A DNA stretch of 13,810 bases from NCBI GenBank assembly GCA_038209195.1, contig JBBQXY010000152.1, positions 1 to 13,810 on the forward strand. The letters run 5' to 3'. A model generated the notes under the pieces. The model saw nothing but the letters and a program-made list of their open reading frames with translations. It did not search any database and had not been told where the DNA came from. Made by a program: the position numbers and the translations under genes. Shown piece by piece: positions 1-7,476 of the stretch. The stretch comes from JBBQXY01 sp038209195 (GTDB lineage Bacteria; Chloroflexota; Ktedonobacteria; Ktedonobacterales; Ktedonobacteraceae). How positions within the stretch are numbered: position 1 is the stretch's first letter; the number at the start of each line of letters is the position of its first letter.

Positions 1-112
1 CCAGGGCGACCGCAAGGGTCGCCCCTACTATACCCGAGGCGGCTCTGCGAGCCGCTTTGCAAAGAGAAAGGCCAATGGTATATAGTAGGGGCGACCCTTG
101 CGGTCGCCCTGG
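1..112. repeat. Inverted repeat built from self-complementary GC-rich arms
   Basis: Bases 1-34 and 77-112 are reverse complements of each other, apart from a 2-base insertion in the right arm. Each arm also folds on itself: in the left arm gggcgacc (4-11) pairs with ggtcgccc (17-24) around a 5-base loop. The motif, a run of GGGGCGACC followed by GGTCGCCC, recurs in degenerate form near 12267-12313. This is an intergenic repeat, probably non-coding and possibly a small non-autonomous mobile element. In the 351 bases before the first gene I see this repeat, a second dispersed repeat (147-184), about 90 bases without clear features (185-272), and a promoter (273-301). Confidence 0.75.
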
Positions 113-146
113 AAACTGCGATCTTTGGCTTAACTTAATGCCTATG

Positions 147-184
147 GGGGCCGGTTTACCGCGCCCACCGCCGATTTATCGGCC
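147..184. repeat. 38-bp dispersed repeat, copy 1
   Basis: These 38 bases are identical to 7380-7417. The unit starts with GGGGCCGGTTTACC and ends with GATTTATCGGCC. The bases just before it (about 130-146, taacttaatgcctatgg) resemble the right end of the MITE-like element at 12394-12412, which suggests the repeat families are mosaics that share end sequences. No coding role is likely. Confidence 0.8.
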
Positions 185-272
185 CGTCCCAGTAGCAGGA
201 TTTCCAGATTATTTCGTTAATGTGCATAACCGGCCCCTACGCTTGCTTGCTGAATCCAACTACCCTGAGAGC

Positions 273-301
273 TTGACACCCATCCCCCATTCCACTACAA
301 T
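273..301 (+). promoter_or_regulatory. Sigma-70-type promoter for the kinase-nuclease-helicase gene
   Basis: TTGACA at 273-278 and TACAAT at 296-301 are separated by exactly 17 bp, close to the housekeeping consensus. Transcription would start near 308, giving a leader of about 44 bases to the ATG at 352. It lies downstream of the repeats. Its strength suggests constitutive expression, and no operator is obvious. Confidence 0.65.
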
Positions 302-351
302 CGCAATACAACAGCACAACAGCCGCTAATCAGTACCAGGAAGGATCGCCG

Positions 352-3300
352 ATGGTCATCAGCGAGGGACATCTACTCGGTAATTATCGCCTTTTAGCAC
401 GATTGGGCGCAGGCGGCTTCGCCGAAGTCTACCTGGGCGAACACCAACACCTTCACACCAAAGCCGCCATCAAAGTACTACATAGCCGCCTTGATGCCGA
501 AGCCATCGAAAATTTCCGCGTTGAAGCACTAAAGATTGCTCATCTCGCGCACCCACATATCGTGCGTGTGCTCGATTTTGGCGTCGCGGATCGTACCCCG
601 TACCTCGTGATGGACTATGCCTCCCACGGCACGCTGCGCCAAAAGCATCCCAGCGGCACAACCCTCCCGCTCGCAACGATTATTTCTTACATCACACAAA
701 TTGCCTCCGCACTACAATACATCCACCAGCAAAAACTCATCCATTGTGACGTAAAACCTGCCAACATGCTCATTGGTCAGGATGAACAGATTTTACTCAG
801 CGACTTTGGTATCGCCACAACCACCCATACCTCCACATCGTTCGTGCAGCTATCCCCCCAAGGCACAGCCCCATACATGGCACCTGAGCAACTGAACGGC
901 AAGCCACACATTGCCAGCGATCAGTACGCCCTCGGCATCGTCGTCTACGAATGGCTCAGTGGCTCACGACCCTTCAATGGCAGTGTGCCTGAACTCTATA
1001 TCCAGCATCAAACAAAAACTCCCCCACCGCTCTACCCTGCCATTCCAGGCGTATCATCAGCCATAGAGCAAGTGGTCATGAAGGCACTCGCTAAAAGCCC
1101 ACAAGAGCGTTATAGCAGTATTGGAGCCTTTGCCGATGCCCTGCAACAAGCTGCCCAACTCATATCATCGTCACCCGTAGAGCAGAACGCGCAGACACAA
1201 CACACCCATTTTCAGCAGCCTCGTATCATCCTCTCCCCAACGCATTCGTCGTTGTCATCCGCGTCACTTGCTGAAATCACCAGTGTCAACAACGAGCTAT
1301 CGCCAGTTCAGCAGGACAAGCAAGACATACAAAACAACAGCAAGAAGAAAGAATGTTTCCAGTGCGTCCTTGACCGACAGCAAGGATCATGTGCCGTCCC
1401 TGAGCTCAGCGGTCGCTTGCTCGGTGCGTACGAGCGCACCGTCAATGGCACAAAGACGCCCATCATTGGTCTGACGACTAGCACGGGGCGGGTCGATGTG
1501 CATCTCACCGACTACTACCAGAAGTTTGTGCGCGAATTACAAGAGCGCGGCCCAGCCATCCGCGATTTAGCGATCACGTTCTATCACCTCCCTCAGCCAC
1601 CTGCCACGGTAGAAAGTAAGGGCCAGACGCGACTCGTCTTCCAAGCAAATTCTTACACGCTGGCGGTGCTGGAACCCGATATTTTGCTCAACATCACCGA
1701 TCTGAGCCAGGCCGACTACTGTTCGCGCCAATATCTCCTGCATAGTCTGGTCACTTCTCCCCCGAATGCCGCCACCATTCGCGGGAACCTGATCCACTAC
1801 TGTTTCAAAGAACTACTCAAAGCACATAACCTGCCCGCCGAAGCGCAAGATGATAAGCCTCCCTTAGCCCTATTGCAACACCATCTTGCCAAAACACTGC
1901 AACAAAATGCCATCGATCTGGCATTAGCCAATGTCACAATCGAAGCCATGCACGAGGACGTTCAGCCGCATCTGGAAAGTCTGGCGGCGTGGTATCAAGA
2001 ACAACAAGCCACCCTATGGGACTTGTTCACCAAAAGCAAGCGGTCACACTCCCCTGAAAAACAAACCACACGCGGTGAAAGTGAGGTCAGTGCGGAAACA
2101 TTCCTGCTCGCCCCTGAAATTGGCCTCAAAGGCCGCCTTGACCTCTACTGGCAGCAAGAAAGCCGCCAACGCCTGCTGGAACTAAAAACCGGCGGTGCCA
2201 AGGGCGATGTCCCCAAATCGGCTCATCGGCGCCAGGTCAACGGCTACAGCGCACTCTTAACGGTGCGCCGTAACGAGAAGGAGAAAGCGGAAGCCACCCT
2301 ACTGTACAGCGGAACGCCAAACCAGGCACAAAGTTGCCACATTCCATTTTCGATTCGCGAGCTACAAAGGGTGGTTGAGATGCGCAACATCCTCGTGCTC
2401 AGCCACATCACCGGTGTGCCTTCCGCACCACCCGGACCATCGCGTTGCACAAAGTGTACCCTGCTCAATACGTGTACCACCGTCTCGTCAATGCTCAAGT
2501 GGCAAGCGCCCGAACCAGCAAGAGAGGAGCCAGCCCATTTTCAGTCGGCACCCGCTCTACAGCTAGAACCGGACATCTCAGCCAGCCTTTTGCCCAAAGT
2601 CTATGGCGAGGCGGACCGTACCTTTTTCGCCAAATATTACGATTTGCTACGTATTGAGGGCATCGACAGCGAACGCTCACAGGCCCTGCTCTGGCAATCC
2701 TCTCCCGAGGAGCGCGTGGAACGTGGTACAGCCATCCTTGGCTTGATCCCCACTGAGAAGGCAGAGCAAAAGGGGCAGGGTGAATGGTGGCAAACATTTA
2801 GCTGCAATAACACCTCAGAGCTGCGCGAAGGCGAAGAAATTCTGTTGAGCGATGGAGATCCCATTAAGGGCATGGTCGTGACCGGCACTATTCTCAAAAT
2901 TAATACGCGTGAGGTAAAGGTGTGGACACCCGAACTCATCGACAATCCAACATTGATTGATCGCAACGAGAACAACCTGGTCCATATGCGCACACTCAAA
3001 AACTTGCTGCGTTGGCTCGAAGTGGATGAACACCTGCGACAACTCGTGCATGGAAGCATCCGTCCGCGTTTCAGTACCGTAAGCCCACCGCAGCCAAACA
3101 ACCCCAAATTCAACGCGGCACAGCAGCAAGCGGTTGAGAAGGCTTTACAAATGCACGACTACCTGCTGATCCAGGGCCCACCCGGCACGGGCAAGACTAG
3201 CGTCATTGCCGCGATCGTGCAGTGCTTATGTGCGCAGGGACAGCGTGTTTTGCTAGCGGCCTTCACCAACCAGGCCGTCGATAATATGCTCCGACGACTC

Positions 3301-4479
3301 GACTCCGAAGGGTTCTCTAACTATGTGCGTCTGGGCCATGATCGCAGCGTACATGCCGATGTACAAAAACGCCTACTCAAAAATTTGCTTGAACCACCAA
3401 CGGATATGCCCAGACAAGAGCCAGCAGTGGATGTGCCACCTCCTACCGTCAGTGAGATACTCCACAACGGTCAGGTCGTCGCCTCCACCACAGCCACTTG
3501 GTCGTCCGAAAAATATGCCGCGCCCGCCCTGCATGACCGCGCCGATCATGCCGCACAACTGCCACTCCAATTCGATGTTGCCATCATTGACGAGGCCAGC
3601 CAACTCACCGTTCCCGCCATACTCGGCGCGCTGCGACTGGCAAAACGCTTCATCCTCGTTGGTGATGATAAACAACTACCACCACTCGTGATTAGCGATG
3701 TCGCCGCGGAACTAGGACTCTCCACTTCGCTCTTTAGCTTCTTAAAACAGTGCGATGAAGACTATATGCAGACGCACGAGGATGGGGAAAGTGCCTGTGT
3801 CACCTTACAAGTACAGCATCGCATGAATAAGTGGATCTCGCGCTACTCTTCAAAGGTCTTTTACCAGGATTGGCTTGTGCCTTCACCCCAAGTAGCAGAG
3901 CGGATACTGGCAGTGAAGCCAGTCAGTCCACCACTATTGGCTGAACTACCCGCCATTACAAAAGCTATCGAACCGCGCTACCCGCTGGTTTTTCTGGATG
4001 TGCGCCCACCGGGAGAGCAACAACTTCACAATGCCAAGAGCAACGATAGCGAAGCGCAGGCCATACGTACCGTCGTGCAAGGGCTGCTGGCACGCGGCAT
4101 ACAAGAGGAAGAGATTGGTATTATCGCGCCGTTTCGCGCCCAGGTTGCCAATGTGCGGCGCCATCTCTTTGGCAGTGACGAGGTCACTGGTTGGCAAGGC
4201 ATCTCACCAGAAACGCCCATGCTCATTGACACCGTTGATAGATTCCAAGGTGGCGAGCGCACCGTTATCATTATGTCGTTTACCATAGCTCAACCACCGA
4301 GCACCATCGGTTCATTACACACGTTCCTGACCAACCCTAACCGCCTGAACGTGGCTCTCACTCGTGCTAAGTGCAAGCTCATCTTAATCGGTTGTGTTCC
4401 CGCCTTGGAAAGCCTCCCCTACTTTGAGCGCCTCCTGGCCTATTGCAGAAGCATGAAAACGATGATCCCCTATAACTAG
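352..4479 (+). CDS. Ser/Thr protein kinase - Dna2/Cas4-like nuclease - SF1 helicase fusion
   Basis: A 1375-residue three-module protein. (1) Residues 12-270 are a Hanks-type kinase: glycine loop G19-V26, K41, HCDVKPAN (131-138), DFG (151-153) and APE (177-179). C132 replaces the usual Arg of HRD, so it is a non-RD kinase, but the catalytic residues remain. A Ser/Gln-rich linker follows. (2) Residues about 334-715 are a RecB/Dna2-type nuclease: C335-x2-C338-x8-C347 at its start (role unknown), H482, D597, E610-x-K612 and Q628/Y632. C457 and C699-x2-C702-x5-C708 match the Dna2/AddB iron-sulfur pattern. (3) Residues about 800-1375 are a UPF1/Dna2-type SF1 helicase: a beta-barrel-like insert (about 840-890), Walker A GPPGTGKT (942-949), DEAS (1080-1083), GDDKQLPP (1104-1111), QHRM (1155-1158), DRFQGGE (1296-1302) and NVALTRAK (1333-1340). 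The ATG at 352 has an AGGAAGGA ribosome site 6 bases upstream. No membrane segment is seen, so it is probably cytoplasmic. Inferred role: DNA or RNA processing, repair or phage defence. Confidence 0.93.
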   Translation: MVISEGHLLGNYRLLARLGAGGFAEVYLGEHQHLHTKAAIKVLHSRLDAEAIENFRVEALKIAHLAHPHIVRVLDFGVADRTPYLVMDYASHGTLRQKHPSGTTLPLATIISYITQIASALQYIHQQKLIHCDVKPANMLIGQDEQILLSDFGIATTTHTSTSFVQLSPQGTAPYMAPEQLNGKPHIASDQYALGIVVYEWLSGSRPFNGSVPELYIQHQTKTPPPLYPAIPGVSSAIEQVVMKALAKSPQERYSSIGAFADALQQAAQLISSSPVEQNAQTQHTHFQQPRIILSPTHSSLSSASLAEITSVNNELSPVQQDKQDIQNNSKKKECFQCVLDRQQGSCAVPELSGRLLGAYERTVNGTKTPIIGLTTSTGRVDVHLTDYYQKFVRELQERGPAIRDLAITFYHLPQPPATVESKGQTRLVFQANSYTLAVLEPDILLNITDLSQADYCSRQYLLHSLVTSPPNAATIRGNLIHYCFKELLKAHNLPAEAQDDKPPLALLQHHLAKTLQQNAIDLALANVTIEAMHEDVQPHLESLAAWYQEQQATLWDLFTKSKRSHSPEKQTTRGESEVSAETFLLAPEIGLKGRLDLYWQQESRQRLLELKTGGAKGDVPKSAHRRQVNGYSALLTVRRNEKEKAEATLLYSGTPNQAQSCHIPFSIRELQRVVEMRNILVLSHITGVPSAPPGPSRCTKCTLLNTCTTVSSMLKWQAPEPAREEPAHFQSAPALQLEPDISASLLPKVYGEADRTFFAKYYDLLRIEGIDSERSQALLWQSSPEERVERGTAILGLIPTEKAEQKGQGEWWQTFSCNNTSELREGEEILLSDGDPIKGMVVTGTILKINTREVKVWTPELIDNPTLIDRNENNLVHMRTLKNLLRWLEVDEHLRQLVHGSIRPRFSTVSPPQPNNPKFNAAQQQAVEKALQMHDYLLIQGPPGTGKTSVIAAIVQCLCAQGQRVLLAAFTNQAVDNMLRRLDSEGFSNYVRLGHDRSVHADVQKRLLKNLLEPPTDMPRQEPAVDVPPPTVSEILHNGQVVASTTATWSSEKYAAPALHDRADHAAQLPLQFDVAIIDEASQLTVPAILGALRLAKRFILVGDDKQLPPLVISDVAAELGLSTSLFSFLKQCDEDYMQTHEDGESACVTLQVQHRMNKWISRYSSKVFYQDWLVPSPQVAERILAVKPVSPPLLAELPAITKAIEPRYPLVFLDVRPPGEQQLHNAKSNDSEAQAIRTVVQGLLARGIQEEEIGIIAPFRAQVANVRRHLFGSDEVTGWQGISPETPMLIDTVDRFQGGERTVIIMSFTIAQPPSTIGSLHTFLTNPNRLNVALTRAKCKLILIGCVPALESLPYFERLLAYCRSMKTMIPYN

Positions 4480-5147
4480 ACCTGCGATATCTCAGGCAAC
4501 TTCGCCCACCCACGCAGCGAGGATAAAAAATCAGCTTGTTTCGTCGCTGCTAACAGAGCATAACAGACATTCTCTAAAGCGGTTTTTCCACTGACCTGCG
4601 TGTGCAATCCAAGCACGATATAGTCTGCCGCGTGTTCAAGATTCAGCATGATGCGGAACGGCTCCTCAGGCTCGTGATAGTGATTGCGAATTTGATCGAC
4701 ACCTAGCCCCGTTAACACTAAAATGGAGCGGACTCCGGCTGCAATGCCAGCACGTACATCGGTAATACTATCGCCAATAAAAAGCGCATCATGTAAATCC
4801 ACGCCGAGCTCATCACGCGCACGCAACAACATGCCCGGACGCGGCTTACGACAGTCACACTGTTCATCTTTGCCATGTGGGCAATAATAGACATGCTCAA
4901 TCATCCCACCGGCCTCCTCGATAGAGGCGATCATGCGGCGATGGATATCTTCAACCATATCGCTTGCTATACACCCGCGAGCTACACCCGCTTGATTGGT
5001 ACACACAATAATGCGGTGCCCTGCTCGCGTCAATTTGGCAATCGCTTCCCGTGACCCCGTTAAAAAGCGAAATTCCTGCCAACTTTTTACGTAGTCACTG
5101 CGGTTCTCATTTATCACTCCATCCCGATCAAGAAATATTGTCGTCAA
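4476..5147 (-). CDS. gmhB: GmhB-like HAD-IIIA phosphatase (heptose bisphosphate phosphatase family)
   Basis: A 223-residue HAD-superfamily phosphatase. Motif I is FLDRDGVIN, with nucleophile D7 and acid/base D9. Motif II is TNQ (50-52). A zinc loop C89-x-H91-x5-C97-x-C99 is followed by R100-K101-P102. Motif IV is GDS-x2-D, with D126 and D130. This set is typical of D-glycero-D-manno-heptose 1,7-bisphosphate 7-phosphatase, which supplies heptose for cell-surface glycans. Related family members act on histidinol phosphate or other sugar phosphates, so the substrate is not certain. The protein is about 35-40 residues longer than usual at the C-terminus, and that tail is unrecognised. The start is TTG (5147), chosen because AGAGGTG (complement of 5153-5159) lies at good spacing, DxD follows at once, and no ATG is available. 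It converges with the kinase-nuclease-helicase gene, and the two stop codons share the bases CTAG. No heptose pathway neighbours are present. Confidence 0.85.
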   Translation of the reverse strand: MTTIFLDRDGVINENRSDYVKSWQEFRFLTGSREAIAKLTRAGHRIIVCTNQAGVARGCIASDMVEDIHRRMIASIEEAGGMIEHVYYCPHGKDEQCDCRKPRPGMLLRARDELGVDLHDALFIGDSITDVRAGIAAGVRSILVLTGLGVDQIRNHYHEPEEPFRIMLNLEHAADYIVLGLHTQVSGKTALENVCYALLAATKQADFLSSLRGWAKLPEISQV

Positions 5148-5202
5148 TATGACACCTCTATTTAATTTGGGGACGAGAGGAACAATGTTTCTCTATCTCC
5201 AT

Positions 5203-5231
5203 AGTATACAGCATCTTTTGCAAACGTGATA
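5203..5231 (-). promoter_or_regulatory. Possible promoter of the HAD phosphatase gene
   Basis: On the minus strand TATACT (complement of 5203-5208) is a good -10 box about 55 bases upstream of the TTG start. The expected -35 position (5226-5231, reading TATCAC) is poor, so only the -10 is convincing. The surrounding 5200-5280 is AT-rich compared with the genes. Confidence 0.3.
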
Positions 5232-5304
5232 GTATATACGCCTTTATATACACATCTTTCAGCACACATCATAGATATACTACTTAGTTGTTACACAACA
5301 GTTA

Positions 5305-5420
5305 TGAGATGACTATGAGACAGGTTGAGATATCTCAATATGCCGGTGAGATATCTTAACCTGCCTTGGGGGTTGCACTACAGCAGTGCTATATCGTATG
5401 CTTCCTGAGAATAGTTGAGA
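5305..5420 (+). promoter_or_regulatory. Phased TGAGA boxes upstream of the ribokinase operon
   Basis: TGAGA occurs on the + strand at 5305, 5316, 5326, 5347, 5406 and 5416. The steps 11, 10, 21 and (for the last pair) 10 put the boxes on one face of the helix within each group. This is compatible with cooperative binding of a repressor or activator. No promoter hexamers are clear. The best guess is TTGGGG (5366-5371) with TATATC (5390-5395) at 18 bp, which is weak. Confidence 0.35.
5321..5363. promoter_or_regulatory. 17-bp inverted repeat, likely operator of the nucleoside/ribose operon
   Basis: caggttgagatatctca (5321-5337) is repeated in inverted orientation at 5347-5363 with one mismatch, around a 9-base spacer. 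The left half also contains the perfect 12-bp palindrome TGAGATATCTCA (5326-5337), and the right half has the same palindrome with one change. Two stacked palindromes suggest two dimers of a regulator, or a tetramer. It lies about 75 bases before the ribokinase start and about 175 bases from the divergent phosphatase start. There is no T-run, so a terminator is unlikely. No regulator gene is in the window. Confidence 0.55.
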
Positions 5421-5436
5421 AAGCAGGAAACTTTCT

Positions 5437-6420
5437 ATGGCGCAGAGAAATATTCTTGTCGTCGGTAGCCTCAACATGGACCAGGTGGTGCGCGTGCCAC
5501 GCCTTCCCATCTTAGGCGAAACGCTGTTGAGTGCAGGCTCAGTGCAACTCATCCCCGGCGGCAAAGGGGCCAATCAGGCGGTTGCTATGGCTCGCCTGGG
5601 TGCTACCGTCGCAATAGCTGGACGCGTTGGCAGCGACCCCTTTGGGGAACGACTCCTGCAAGCACTCCAGACAGACCATATTGACACAAGCTTACTGCTG
5701 GTGGACTCGCAGGAAGCCAGTGGAACAGCCTTTATCTTCCTCACCACCGAAGGTGATAATGCCATTGTCGTAGCTTCTGGTGCCAATATGCGCATGGGGA
5801 CAGATGCTACCCAGAACGCAAACATCTCCAAAGCTATTGCCCAAGCACAGGCGATCGTGCTGCAATTGGAAATTCCGCTGGAAACAGTGGGTTCGGTCAT
5901 TGCGCTGGCCTATCAAGCAAAGATACCGGTAGTGCTAAACCTGGCCCCGGCCCAACCGTTGCCCGATGATATCCTTCAGCAACTGCATATCCTCGTAGTC
6001 AATGAGAACGAGGCCAGTGTGTTGAGCGGACAGCGCGTTGCGTCGTTAGAGGATGCGCGCATCGTTGGCACTGTGCTCCACCGTCGCGGCATCACCAACG
6101 TAGTCATTACCCTTGGTGCGCAGGGAGCTATCCTTGTCACAGACGATAATCTCGGCAAAGCACGCGTCATCCAGCAATCTGCCCCTAGGGTTCAAGTTGT
6201 CGATACCACCGCCGCCGGCGATTGCTTTGTAGGGGCATTAACCGTGGCTCTGATGGAAGGCCAAACCGCCGAAGATGCCCTGCGCTTCGCGGTCTATGCC
6301 AGCGCATTGAAAGTGACCAGATTAGGAGCGATTTCCGGCTTACCGACTCGCGCCGAAGTCAACGCCTTAATAAGCAGCGAGAAATCAAAAAGAGGGAACG
6401 ATGCGACGTATAATCCTTGA
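5437..6420 (+). CDS. rbsK: Ribokinase (PfkB family)
   Basis: A 327-residue cytoplasmic sugar kinase that phosphorylates D-ribose with ATP to ribose 5-phosphate. Early N13 and D15, then GGKGANQ (41-47), form the sugar-binding signature. DTTAAGD (256-262) is the second PfkB signature, forming the anion hole with catalytic base D262. Length and motif spacing match bacterial ribokinases closely. Other PfkB sugar or nucleoside kinases cannot be fully excluded, but the neighbouring nucleoside hydrolase releases ribose and supports this call. The ATG at 5437 follows AGGAAA (5425-5430). The 3' end overlaps the next gene by 20 bases in another frame, indicating translational coupling. The upstream inverted repeat probably controls both genes. 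Confidence 0.88.
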   Translation: MAQRNILVVGSLNMDQVVRVPRLPILGETLLSAGSVQLIPGGKGANQAVAMARLGATVAIAGRVGSDPFGERLLQALQTDHIDTSLLLVDSQEASGTAFIFLTTEGDNAIVVASGANMRMGTDATQNANISKAIAQAQAIVLQLEIPLETVGSVIALAYQAKIPVVLNLAPAQPLPDDILQQLHILVVNENEASVLSGQRVASLEDARIVGTVLHRRGITNVVITLGAQGAILVTDDNLGKARVIQQSAPRVQVVDTTAAGDCFVGALTVALMEGQTAEDALRFAVYASALKVTRLGAISGLPTRAEVNALISSEKSKRGNDATYNP

Positions 6421-7348
6421 TACCGACCCAGGCATAGATGATGCCCTGGCACTATTCCTGGCTTTAGCCTCGCCGGAAGTGCATGTAGAGGCAGTAACCA
6501 CCGTCAGCGGCAATGTGGATGTGCAACATACCACCCGCAATGCCCTGGCACTCCTTGCACTCGCCCAACGCAGCGATATCCCTGTCGCTCGCGGCAGTAG
6601 CCAACCAATCGTGCGCGAGGCCATCTACGCCGCCTTTGTCCACGGCGATAATGGCCTCGGTGGGCTTGAACTGCCTGTACCGCAGACGCAACCCGTCGCC
6701 GCCCACGCTATAGATGTCATTATTGAGAAAATCATGGCGGCTCCAGGCGAAATATCTCTCGTCCCCATTGGGCCATTGACAAATATCGCCCTCGCTGTGC
6801 GGCGCGAACCGCGCATCGCCCAATACGTGCGTGAAGTGGTCATTATGGGTGGCGCATTGCGTGTGCCAGGGAACACGACACCCGTCAGCGAATTCAATAT
6901 TTTCGCGGACCCGCACGCGGCACACATTGTCTTGCACGCTGGCTGGCCCATCCGCTTGGTCGCCCTTGATGTCACCATGCAAACAACCATGCAGCGCGCA
7001 CAAATCTCTGCCCTGGCCCAGAACGGACATCCTGTCACCAACGCTATCCAGCAGATGATGAATTTCTATTTTGACGTCTTTGCACCAGCCTACGGCGTTG
7101 CCGACTTCCACATGCACGATCCTCTCTGCCTGGCCGCCGCCTTCCAACCCGACCTGCTCACTTGGCAACCGGCCTATGTCGATGTCGAAATTCACAGCCC
7201 ACTTACCATGGGTGCCACCGTAGCCTATTTTAAACGCCTTGACAGTCGCGATAAGCCCACCATCCCCAACGTACAGGCTGCCGTCGCCGTCGATGCCGAA
7301 CGTTTCCAAAACCTGTTCCTATCCCTCATCGGCCAGCATTTCTCATAG
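6401..7348 (+). CDS. Inosine/uridine-preferring nucleoside hydrolase
   Basis: A 315-residue N-ribohydrolase that splits nucleosides into base and ribose. The N-terminal DTDPGIDD (7-14) is the calcium- and ribose-binding aspartate cluster of the IU-nucleoside hydrolase family. EFN (164-166) followed by DP (170-171) is the second family signature, and HD (239-240) followed by P supplies the catalytic His and the last metal Asp. Length is normal and nothing appears missing. Purine versus pyrimidine preference cannot be read from the motifs. The start is set by AGAGGG (6391-6396), which lies inside the end of ribokinase. Ribose released here is the substrate of the ribokinase, so the two genes form a nucleoside salvage or catabolism unit. 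No transporter gene is next to them. Confidence 0.9.
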   Translation: MRRIILDTDPGIDDALALFLALASPEVHVEAVTTVSGNVDVQHTTRNALALLALAQRSDIPVARGSSQPIVREAIYAAFVHGDNGLGGLELPVPQTQPVAAHAIDVIIEKIMAAPGEISLVPIGPLTNIALAVRREPRIAQYVREVVIMGGALRVPGNTTPVSEFNIFADPHAAHIVLHAGWPIRLVALDVTMQTTMQRAQISALAQNGHPVTNAIQQMMNFYFDVFAPAYGVADFHMHDPLCLAAAFQPDLLTWQPAYVDVEIHSPLTMGATVAYFKRLDSRDKPTIPNVQAAVAVDAERFQNLFLSLIGQHFS

Positions 7349-7379
7349 CGCTTACCATGAGGCTTACGAAAGGTCTGTA

Positions 7380-7443
7380 GGGGCCGGTTTACCGCGCCCA
7401 CCGCCGATTTATCGGCCGTCCCCGACGTGTGACGGGCCGATAA
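7380..7443. repeat. 38-bp dispersed repeat, copy 2, with a hairpin
   Basis: Bases 7380-7417 are identical to 147-184. Here the repeat end also forms a hairpin: ttatcggcc (7409-7417) pairs perfectly with ggccgataa (7435-7443). It begins 31 bases after the nucleoside hydrolase stop and might act as a weak transcript end, but there is no T-run. The 374 bases between the hydrolase and the next gene hold this repeat, a 27-codon frame, two palindromic repeats and a promoter. Confidence 0.75.
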
Positions 7444-7476
7444 TGCACTTTAACTAATTAACCTGAGGTATCGAAA

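Noticed and set aside
57..329. Open frame of 90 codons on the + strand
   Set aside because: It runs through the inverted repeat and the 38-bp dispersed repeat, has no ribosome site, and ends past the promoter of the next gene. It is repeat DNA read by chance.
2637..3113. Minus-strand open frame of 158 codons within the helicase fusion gene
   Set aside because: It is antisense shadow of a strongly conserved coding region, with no ribosome site or known motif.
6464..7309. Long open frame (281 codons) on the minus strand
   Set aside because: It is antisense to the clearly coding nucleoside hydrolase, has no recognisable motifs, and reflects codon bias of the real gene.
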